Assembly (NCBI GenBank): GCA_017990865.1
Contig: JAGNNB010000240.1
Coordinates: 1 to 5,340 of the forward strand
DNA from: Lysobacteraceae bacterium
GTDB lineage: Bacteria; Pseudomonadota; Gammaproteobacteria; Xanthomonadales; Xanthomonadaceae
Direction of reading: 5' to 3'
Length of the DNA stretch: 5,340 nt
The stretch's first letter is position 1. Every line of letters starts with the position of its first letter. A model generated the notes under the pieces. That model had not been told where the DNA came from and did not search any database. It saw only the letters and a program-made list of their open reading frames with translations. The translations under genes were made by a program, and so were the position numbers. This document shows, one piece after another, positions 1 to 4,317 of this stretch.

Positions 1-400
1 CGCCGGGGCCGCTTTGCCCTTCGGCGGCATTGAGGTGCGGATCGATCGGCGTGAACACGGCCAGCGGTCCGGCGACGATCTCGTGCGCGGCCAGCGCCAT
101 CAGCGTGCCCGAGGATTCGCAGGAGTGGGGCACCAAAAAGCGCAGCGAGTCGGCGAATTCGTGCAGCAGCAACGCCAATCGGCGTGCGGCGTTGACTTCG
201 CCGCCGCGCAGATACACCACCACATCCAGTCGCGGTGTGCGATCAAGCGCGCGCAAGGCCTCGTACAGCGGCGGCAATAGATCGATTTCGATATTCGATG
301 CAGCGAACGCCAGCGTCGCGTTGCCGGTGCGCGCGCGCAGCGCTTGAAGATGGGTGCAGAGCGCGTCGGGCAGTGGGGTCATGGCATCAGACGGTCGCAT
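1..400 (-). CDS. ClpP/SppA-like serine protease (serine dehydrogenase proteinase type), partial at C-terminus
   Basis: The frame is open from an ATG at 400 to the left edge (133 codons seen), so the C-terminus is missing. The visible part reads like the ClpP/crotonase-fold proteases of the SDH-proteinase/SppA type. A strand VVVYLRGGEVNAARRLA (residues 60-76) matches the family's 'hydrophobic strand, GG, helix' start. It is followed by VPHSCESSGTLMALAAHEIV (90-109), in which Ser96 of SSGT is the probable nucleophile (Ser97 is the alternative), and by GPLAVFTPIDPHL (111-123), the family's G-P-I-D-P signature. No signal peptide or membrane segment is visible, so it is probably cytoplasmic. The start overlaps the end of the ATP-grasp ligase gene by 14 bases, implying translational coupling. 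A second in-frame ATG at 382 would start just after the ligase stop; neither has a clear Shine-Dalgarno. Context suggests a role in peptide processing or turnover, but that is inference; the fold call is fairly secure. Confidence 0.8.
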   Translation of the reverse strand, partial: MRPSDAMTPLPDALCTHLQALRARTGNATLAFAASNIEIDLLPPLYEALRALDRTPRLDVVVYLRGGEVNAARRLALLLHEFADSLRFLVPHSCESSGTLMALAAHEIVAGPLAVFTPIDPHLNAAEGQSGPG

Positions 401-1418
401 GGGCACCGACGCGGACCCCGGCATGACAGCCGACGATCAGACGATCGGCGAGGGCATCGAGCATCTTGAATTCGGGCACCAATTGTTCCACGAACAGAAA
501 CTGCCCCGCCGGGTTGTTTTCCAGGAATACGTAGCGGCCGTCGGGCGTGACGATCAGATCAATCGCGCCGTAGGTCAATCCGTAACTCCGCACGTAGTCG
601 CGACAGCGACGCTCGATCTCGTCGGGCAAACGCGTCGCTTCGTAACGGATCGGCGCGCTGAAATCGCGAAAATCGATCGTCGTGCGCGGATCGTCCTGCG
701 AATGGATCTTCGCGGCGAATACCAGATCGTCGATCACCGTCACGCGCAGTTCGTAGCGTTTCGGCACGTAGCGCTGGAAGAAACAGGGCAGCTCGGCCAC
801 CGCATCGAGCAAGGCCTCATGTTCGCTGCCGATGCGCGTCGTCGGCAGGCCGGCGGTGACGCGGTCCTCGGGTTCGACCATGTCTGCGCCGAGGAACGGC
901 GACGCGAGCGCCTTGAACACGATGTCGCCGTCCGCCGAGGCATGAAACGCGCGTGCGCTATCGACTCGGTTGGTGACGACGGATGCCGGCACATCGAAAC
1001 CGTGCTTCGCCGCGCGCGCGAGTTGTTCGCCTTTCCACATCGCGCCGCGGAGCGCAGCGGGATGGCTCATCCAGAAACAATCGAGCCCGTACAGGAGACC
1101 GAACAGCATGTGCTCCATCTCTTTACCGGCGTACGCGCGTTCCTGCGGACCGAGGTCGTCGCTGGCGAAGGCGAACTCGGCGGTCTTGCGCGTCCACACC
1201 GCGCCGATGCGCGCGATGTCCAGCGTGTCCGCGTTCGGCAAGTAACGCAATGTGCCGCCCCAGACGCCGCGCTCCAAGCGCAGGTCGAGTTCGTAGCGTG
1301 CGGGAAATTCGTCGAGATTCAATCGAAACGCGGGCGAACCGCGCTGCGCCAGACGTTCGGCGACGAGATCCGCGTGAAGATCGGCGGTGTTGGTGACGAT
1401 CAGAATGCGGCGGTTCAC
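387..1418 (-). CDS. MvdC/MvdD-like ATP-grasp RiPP maturase (graspetide-type ligase)
   Basis: This is a 343-residue protein of the usual length for MvdC/MvdD-type ligases. These enzymes use ATP to activate Asp/Glu side chains of a precursor peptide and join them to Thr/Ser (ester) or Lys (amide). The N-terminal Rossmann-like part starts with MNRRILIVTNTADLHADLV. A short MWKGEQLARAAKHGFDVPAS segment (127-146) is the family's entry to the ATP-grasp domain. VFKAL (167-171) carries the likely ATP-binding Lys169. YVPKRYELRVTVIDD (217-231) and AIDLIVTPDG (285-294) are core strands, and ENNPAGQ (300-306) is the metal-binding E-x-N-P-x-G-Q motif near the C-terminus. The start is a GTG at 1418. No ATG lies upstream in frame before the stop at 1503-1505, and the GTG falls exactly at the first beta strand. 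Its Shine-Dalgarno is poor. It follows three precursor genes on the same strand and overlaps the protease gene downstream. Function by family is strong; the exact bond made is unknown. Confidence 0.92.
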   Translation of the reverse strand: MNRRILIVTNTADLHADLVAERLAQRGSPAFRLNLDEFPARYELDLRLERGVWGGTLRYLPNADTLDIARIGAVWTRKTAEFAFASDDLGPQERAYAGKEMEHMLFGLLYGLDCFWMSHPAALRGAMWKGEQLARAAKHGFDVPASVVTNRVDSARAFHASADGDIVFKALASPFLGADMVEPEDRVTAGLPTTRIGSEHEALLDAVAELPCFFQRYVPKRYELRVTVIDDLVFAAKIHSQDDPRTTIDFRDFSAPIRYEATRLPDEIERRCRDYVRSYGLTYGAIDLIVTPDGRYVFLENNPAGQFLFVEQLVPEFKMLDALADRLIVGCHAGVRVGAHATV

Positions 1419-1508
1419 GTGCGGGGGCGCGTCGAGGTTGTTGTTGTGGGACGGATGCGGGCAATGCGTGGCGCGATAACGGAGAAATCGAGCGCCGTGA
1501 TGTTACGG

Positions 1509-1536
1509 GCGAAGAGCCCCTTTCGGGGCCCTTCGC
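1509..1536 (-). terminator. Stem-loop between precursor 1 and the ligase gene
   Basis: In the minus-strand RNA this folds as a 12-pair stem (one G-U wobble at 1515/1530) closed by a GAAA tetraloop, starting 15 bases after the precursor 1 stop. No U-run follows, so it may be a leaky terminator or an mRNA-stabilising 3' hairpin rather than a full stop. Read-through would be needed to reach the ATP-grasp gene unless that gene has its own promoter. Confidence 0.6.
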
Positions 1537-1551
1537 ATTCGCGGTACGGAC

Positions 1552-1740
1552 TCAGCACCACACGCCGTTGTCGGAACTCCAACGAGTGCCGTAGCGATAA
1601 TCGCCTTGATGCGTGGGATCCGTGCAGCCGGCCACGGCCACGCCGTCGCGGGTCTGCCACTTCGCTTCGTCGGCTTCGGTCTTGGCGGCGCTATGCTGTT
1701 GCGCCAGACGGAACGCGAATGTTTTTTGCGTCTTTTCCAT
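1552..1740 (-). CDS. RiPP precursor peptide 1 (graspetide-like, 62 aa)
   Basis: A 62-residue peptide sits immediately upstream of the ATP-grasp ligase. The start is the ATG at 1740, six bases after a strong AAGGAG. The in-frame ATG at 1746 abuts that Shine-Dalgarno, and the frame further upstream runs through the promoter region. Leader: MEKTQKTFAFRLA, with FAFRLA at 8-13, an aromatic/Arg/Leu motif comparable in type to the PFFARFLE recognition helix of microviridin precursors. The linker 14-26 is Ala/Glu-rich. The core begins around KWQ (27-29), contains AGCT (37-40), GDYRYGTR (46-53) and SSD (55-57), and ends N-G-V-W-C (58-62). Cys39, Thr40, Asp57, Gly59 and Cys62 are shared with both paralogues. 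It is presumably modified by the neighbouring ligase and then cut from its leader; the product is unknown. A known family name could not be assigned. Confidence 0.85.
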   Translation of the reverse strand: MEKTQKTFAFRLAQQHSAAKTEADEAKWQTRDGVAVAGCTDPTHQGDYRYGTRWSSDNGVWC

Positions 1741-1757
1741 GTGCATCTCCTTTTCGA
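1741..1757 (-). promoter_or_regulatory. Ribosome binding site of precursor 1
   Basis: The minus strand reads AAAAGGAGATGCAC before the ATG at 1740. The AAGGAG is a near-perfect Shine-Dalgarno with a spacing of six bases. It decides the start, and it is far stronger than anything before the ligase GTG. Confidence 0.85.
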
Positions 1758-1812
1758 TTGATGAACGAAAGCACTGTGCGTGTCGCGCGTCGCGATCCGA
1801 CGCGCCACCGCA

Positions 1813-1846
1813 GCGCATGACTAACATGCGCGAAAAAACGTGTCAA
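1813..1846 (-). promoter_or_regulatory. Putative promoter/operator of precursor 1
   Basis: On the minus strand a perfect -35 TTGACA (1846-1841) is followed, 15 bases later, by GTTAGT as the best -10 candidate (3 of 6 to TATAAT). This weak -10 lies inside a perfect 7-base inverted repeat, GCGCATG-ACTAA-CATGCGC (1813-1831). The same arrangement occurs before the other two precursor genes. A T-run fills part of the spacer. The palindrome may be an operator for an unseen regulator. The leader to the ATG would be about 70 bases. Confidence 0.55.
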
Positions 1847-1940
1847 CGAACATTCGATCGCATAACGCTACGTCAGCGGAAAACGAACGAAACGATAGCG
1901 AATCGCTCGCGAGGGCGCCGCTCATCGAGCCGCGAAACGA

Positions 1941-1976
1941 AACGCCGAGAGCCTGGCGCCAGCGTCCCTCGGCGTT
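1941..1976 (-). terminator. Stem-loop after precursor 2
   Basis: The arms AACGCCGAG and CTCGGCGTT (plus strand 1941-1949 and 1968-1976) form a perfect 9-base-pair stem around an 18-base loop that itself contains the palindrome GGCGCC. On the minus strand the stem is followed by TCGTTTCG, a weak T-rich tail. It starts about 25 bases after the precursor 2 stop, which fits a terminator or 3' stabiliser. Confidence 0.5.
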
Positions 1977-2001
1977 CGCTACCTCGCGGATCGAGGGATG
2001 C

Positions 2002-2199
2002 TCAGCAGTAGATGCCCGCGTCGGCGCTGAAGCGCGTGCCGTAGCGGAGATTGCCTTCCCAGCGATAATCGGTGCAACCCGCGACCGCATCGCGGTTTTG
2101 CGCTTGCCATTTGTCTTGAGCGTTGGTGTCCTGGCTCGTCGATTCGGCCGACGTCTGAGCGGCCAAGCGGAATGCGAAGAGCGTCTGCGACTTGTTCAT
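2002..2199 (-). CDS. RiPP precursor peptide 2 (graspetide-like, 65 aa)
   Basis: A 65-residue paralogue of precursor 1. The ATG at 2199 is preceded by AAAGGA with a 7-base gap. The longer in-frame start near 2286 lies within the promoter palindrome and is not used. Leader: MNKSQTLFAFRLA, with FAFRLA again at exactly 8-13. The linker 14-29 is rich in Ser, Thr, Gln and Asp. The core starts KWQ (30-32), followed by AVAGCTD (38-44), EGNLRYGTRFSAD (48-60) and the C-terminal AGIYC (61-65). Invariant positions are Cys42, Thr43, Asp60, Gly62 and Cys65. The Asp five residues after the KWQ Lys in the other two peptides is Asn here, so it is not a required cross-link residue. It is probably a substrate of the ATP-grasp enzyme at 387-1418. 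Confidence 0.84.
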   Translation of the reverse strand: MNKSQTLFAFRLAAQTSAESTSQDTNAQDKWQAQNRDAVAGCTDYRWEGNLRYGTRFSADAGIYC

Positions 2200-2273
2200 G
2201 AAAGCGTCCTTTTTTTCGATCGGGGGACGAAACCTCGCATCGGCGACGTTTCGGCGCCGGGTGCGGCGCGACG

Positions 2274-2305
2274 GCATGAGTAGCATGCGGCCATAAGGGC
2301 GTCAA
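2274..2305 (-). promoter_or_regulatory. Putative promoter/operator of precursor 2
   Basis: On the minus strand TTGACG (2305-2300) is followed 15 bases on by GCTACT, inside the inverted repeat GCATG-AGTAG-CATGC (2274-2288). The distance from box to palindrome is identical to that before precursor 1, and both share ATTCG or TTCG just upstream of TTGAC. The expected leader to the ATG at 2199 is about 74 bases. Confidence 0.52.
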
Positions 2306-2441
2306 CGAATGCGCCCGATGGCGGTCGGCGAAGTCGTCCATCGTCACGCGGACGCGCGAAATTCGTGAGGGCGTTCGTGTTTCGCGGGCGTGCGGGAGAC
2401 GGGTGTGTTGCGTTGCGCAAGCTGGAGGCGGCGCTCGCGGG

Positions 2442-2471
2442 AAAACGAAGAGCCTCCCCTCAGGCTCTTCG
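2442..2471 (-). terminator. Rho-independent terminator after precursor 3
   Basis: A perfect 10-base-pair stem (plus-strand arms 2446-2455 and 2462-2471, CGAAGAGCCT / AGGCTCTTCG) with a 6-base loop begins 17 bases after the precursor 3 stop. On the minus strand it is followed directly by TTTTC. This is the most convincing terminator in the window and implies that precursor 3 is transcribed as its own unit. Confidence 0.8.
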
Positions 2472-2488
2472 CGTAGCGCATCGCAGGA

Positions 2489-2680
2489 TTAGCAGGAGAT
2501 GCCGCTATCGCTGCCCAGCATGCCCCAGGCGCGAACGTCCCAGCGCCCATGACGCGTGCAGCCGGCGATGGAAACGCCGTCGCGCGGTTGCCATTTCGGT
2601 TTGCCGGCTTCGGCTTGGCGGACGGCCGCGTCTTCTTTCGACGCGAGTTTGAACGCGAACAAGGTGTGGTTCTTTTCCAT
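2489..2680 (-). CDS. RiPP precursor peptide 3 (graspetide-like, 63 aa)
   Basis: A 63-residue paralogue, first of the three in transcription order. The ATG at 2680 follows TGGAG by five bases and is the only start available before the frame closes. Leader: MEKNHTLFAFKLA, with FAFKLA at 8-13 (Lys replaces the Arg of the others). The linker is charged. The core starts KWQPRDG (29-35), contains SIAGCT (37-42), RWDVRAWGM (46-54) and SDSG (57-60), and ends I-S-C (61-63). Invariant residues are Cys41, Thr42, Asp58, Gly60 and Cys63. It is the most divergent copy: the Y-G-T-R of the other two is W-G-M-L here, removing a Thr, and the Cys-to-end interval is one residue shorter. It has its own promoter-like region and a strong terminator. 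It is presumably a ligase substrate; the mature product is unknown. Confidence 0.84.
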   Translation of the reverse strand: MEKNHTLFAFKLASKEDAAVRQAEAGKPKWQPRDGVSIAGCTRHGRWDVRAWGMLGSDSGISC

Positions 2681-2747
2681 AACGACTCCATTCTTCGGTT
2701 GGACAGGGCGCGACGAGCGGCGCTCGCCTTGCGAACGTCTCGTCGCC

Positions 2748-2782
2748 GCGCATCGGTATCACGCGCCCGCGCCGGCCGTCAA
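2748..2782 (-). promoter_or_regulatory. Putative promoter/operator of precursor 3
   Basis: On the minus strand TTGACG (2782-2777) is followed 16 bases later by GATACC (3 of 6 to TATAAT). This sits in an imperfect palindrome GCGCAT-N7-ACGCGC (2748-2766), one mismatch from the precursor 1 version and with the same N7 spacing. The box-to-palindrome distance is one base longer than in the other two. The leader to the ATG at 2680 would be about 67 bases. Confidence 0.45.
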
Positions 2783-2910
2783 TGCGACTGCGTCACGCTT
2801 GCGCGGATCGCCCATCGGGTTTCGATCCGCAGGGCGCGGGACCGCGCCGTCGTCATGTCGACCCAGTTGGAGGGCGGGCACGGGCGCGCGACGGTCTGGG
2901 CGCAGCAGGG
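2783..2910. other. Intergenic spacer between RiPP locus and his operon, two adjacent hairpins
   Basis: No gene is supported in this stretch between the divergent promoters. It holds an 8-base perfect inverted repeat, GCGGATCG and CGATCCGC (2803-2810, 2823-2830, 12-base spacer). Right after it is a second one, GGCGCGG-GA-CCGCGCC (2833-2848). Neither is followed by a T-run on either strand, so I do not call them terminators. They could be a structural or protein-binding element, or simply GC-rich chance pairing. Confidence 0.3.
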
Positions 2911-2938
2911 TTGACGCGTGGGGCACGGGTCGTTTAAC
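2911..2938 (+). promoter_or_regulatory. Putative promoter of the his operon
   Basis: TTGACG (2911-2916) and TTTAAC (2933-2938, 4 of 6 to TATAAT) are separated by 16 bases, in a locally AT-rich patch of an otherwise GC-rich region. It points towards the regulator-hisG-hisD genes with a leader of roughly 110 bases. The -10 overlaps the operator-like repeats at 2934-2956. Confidence 0.5.
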
Positions 2939-2956
2939 GTATTAGCACGTTAATAC
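2934..2956. promoter_or_regulatory. Two overlapping perfect inverted repeats, candidate operator for the TrpR-like regulator
   Basis: TTAACGT-ATTAGC-ACGTTAA (2934-2953) has perfect 7-base arms. GTATTA-GCACGT-TAATAC (2939-2956) has perfect 6-base arms and overlaps it, shifted by about four bases. Both have six-base spacers and cover the probable -10 and transcription start. The first downstream gene encodes a TrpR-family DNA-binding protein, a family that binds palindromes at its target promoters, so autoregulation is the natural inference. Confidence 0.55.
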
Positions 2957-3055
2957 ATTGAATGCGTCCGCGCGAGTTCCCAAACACCCCGCGCAGACTC
3001 GTTCCGAACCCTCCATCGCCCGAATCGCCATCCGACATCCTCGAGCCCGACCGCC

Positions 3056-3379
3056 GTGAAGCAGCGTCCCCAACCTTTGACCGACCGCGACGCCGAAGCC
3101 GGCCTGAACGCGCTCGCGCAGGCCCTGGCCGGTCTGACTCGGCCCGACGATGTCCGCGCGTTTCTCGAAGACCTGTGCACGCCGGCCGAATTGGAGGCGA
3201 TGGTCGACCGTTGGCGCGTCGTTCCCCTGCTGTTGGACGGCGTGCCCTACCGCGAAATCCACGACCGCACCCGCGTGAGCGTGACCACGATCGGCCGCGT
3301 CGCGCGCACGCTCGAGCGCGGCGCCGGCGGTTACGGCCTGGCCATCAAACGACGACAGCGCCGCGGCGGCGCACAGTAA
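3056..3379 (+). CDS. TrpR-family (YerC/YecD-type) transcriptional regulator of the his operon
   Basis: A 107-residue protein, the usual size for this family. Residues 8-60 form the all-helical dimer core, including [18 protein letters not shown] (36-53), the L-x-T-P-x-E-x-x-A segment typical of TrpR-like proteins. The helix-turn-helix is [20 protein letters not shown] (64-83), followed by a basic tail, IKRRQRR (97-103). The start is a GTG at 3056; no ATG lies upstream in frame, and the N-terminus MKQRPQPL agrees with relatives I recall. The Shine-Dalgarno is weak. It precedes hisG by 11 bases, an arrangement I know from xanthomonads. It is likely to repress or tune histidine biosynthesis from the palindromes at 2934-2956. 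Whether histidine, tryptophan or another ligand controls it cannot be read from the sequence. It is not the classical E. coli TrpR. Confidence 0.85.
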   Translation: MKQRPQPLTDRDAEAGLNALAQALAGLTRPDDVRAFLEDLCTPAELEAMVDRWRVVPLLLDGVPYREIHDRTRVSVTTIGRVARTLERGAGGYGLAIKRRQRRGGAQ

Positions 3380-3390
3380 AGGCGCCCGAC

Positions 3391-4317
3391 ATGCAGCGTT
3401 CCCAAAGTACGAGTATGAAGACGAACACGCGCGATCGTTTGCGCATCGCGATCCAGAAATCAGGGCGCCTCAGCGAGCCCGCGCTGGCCCTCTTGGCCGC
3501 TGCGGGCCTGAGTTGGCAGGAAAGCCGCGACAAATTGTTTTACTACGGCGAATCGCTGCCGGTGGATCTGCTGCTGGTGCGCGACGACGATATCCCCGGT
3601 TTGATCGCCGATGGCGTTTGCGATCTGGGCATGGTCGGGCGCAACGTGCTGCTCGAACAAACTTACGAGCGCGAAATGCGCGGCGATGCGGCGCCGTTCA
3701 ACGAGTGGCGCGCATTGGGATTCGGGCGTTGTCGTTTGATGTTCGGGATTCCCGACGATTGGGAGTGGCGGCCGAGCGAACAACTGCCGGGCAAACGCAT
3801 CGCGACCAGCTATCCGGCGTTGTTGACGCGATGGTTGCGCGAACGCGGCATCGAGGCGGGCGTGGTGATGATGTCCGGCTCGGTCGAATTGGCGCCGCGC
3901 CTCGGACAATCCGATTTGGTCTGCGATCTGGTGTCCAGCGGCGGCACGCTCGCCGCAAATCGCCTGAAGCCGGTGGAAGTGGTGCTCGACAGCGAAGCGG
4001 TGCTGGCCGGCCCGTCCGAACCCTTCGGCGACGTGCGCGGAACCATCGCCGATCTGCTGATTCGCCGGCTCGACGGCGTGATGAAAATCCGCGACAGCAA
4101 GTTGTTGATGCTGCAAGCCCCGCGCGCCGCGGTGCCGCAATTGATGCTATTGCTGCCGGACGCCGAGCCGCCGACGCTCACCGCGCTCGACGGTGGTCAA
4201 GATATCGCGATGCAGGCGCTGTGCCACGGCGCGATGACGTGGCAGCGGCTCGAAGATCTGAAGCGCGCAGGCGCACGGGGTTTGATGGTGGTGCCGGTGG
4301 AGCGAATGCTGGCATGA
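3391..4317 (+). CDS. hisG: ATP phosphoribosyltransferase, long form (HisG)
   Basis: This enzyme catalyses the first step of histidine synthesis, joining ATP and PRPP to give phosphoribosyl-ATP; it acts in the cytoplasm and is inhibited by histidine. The protein is 308 residues, of the long form with a C-terminal regulatory domain. [17 protein letters not shown] (16-32) matches the conserved HisG start. [18 protein letters not shown] (63-80) is the family signature. KRIATSYP (135-142) and [12 protein letters not shown] (179-190, the PRPP-binding loop) are intact. The HisG_C regulatory domain covers about 230-305. The ATG at 3391 is chosen because AAAGG lies eight bases before it. An ATG at 3415 ([12 protein letters not shown]) matches the E. 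coli N-terminus better in length (300 residues) but has a poorer Shine-Dalgarno. The frame stays open back to 2962, but that stretch overlaps the regulator gene and is not used. Confidence 0.97.
   Translation: MQRSQSTSMKTNTRDRLRIAIQKSGRLSEPALALLAAAGLSWQESRDKLFYYGESLPVDLLLVRDDDIPGLIADGVCDLGMVGRNVLLEQTYEREMRGDAAPFNEWRALGFGRCRLMFGIPDDWEWRPSEQLPGKRIATSYPALLTRWLRERGIEAGVVMMSGSVELAPRLGQSDLVCDLVSSGGTLAANRLKPVEVVLDSEAVLAGPSEPFGDVRGTIADLLIRRLDGVMKIRDSKLLMLQAPRAAVPQLMLLLPDAEPPTLTALDGGQDIAMQALCHGAMTWQRLEDLKRAGARGLMVVPVERMLA

Noticed and set aside
354..1820. A long plus-strand open frame of 488 codons.
   Set aside because: It lies antisense to the well-supported ATP-grasp ligase and precursor 1, has no recognisable domain and is rich in Arg/Ala/His as expected of a GC-rich shadow frame.
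1741..1827. Longer in-frame start for precursor 1 (and likewise 2200-2286 for precursor 2).
   Set aside because: The extensions do not resemble one another, begin within the promoter palindrome, and the strong Shine-Dalgarno sits before the internal ATG.
1552..2782. Three repeated blocks considered as a repeat array or CRISPR.
   Set aside because: The repetition is at protein and promoter level with poor nucleotide identity and spacing of about 460-480 bases; there are no short direct repeats with spacers.
2855..2914. A 19-codon plus-strand frame upstream of the his promoter, considered as a histidine leader peptide.
   Set aside because: It has one His codon only, no Shine-Dalgarno, and ends at the -35 box, so it would lie before the transcription start.
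2962..3390. An N-terminal extension of hisG giving a 451-residue protein.
   Set aside because: It overlaps the TrpR-like gene in another frame, is Arg/Pro-rich without family similarity, and the standard HisG N-terminus begins after 3391.
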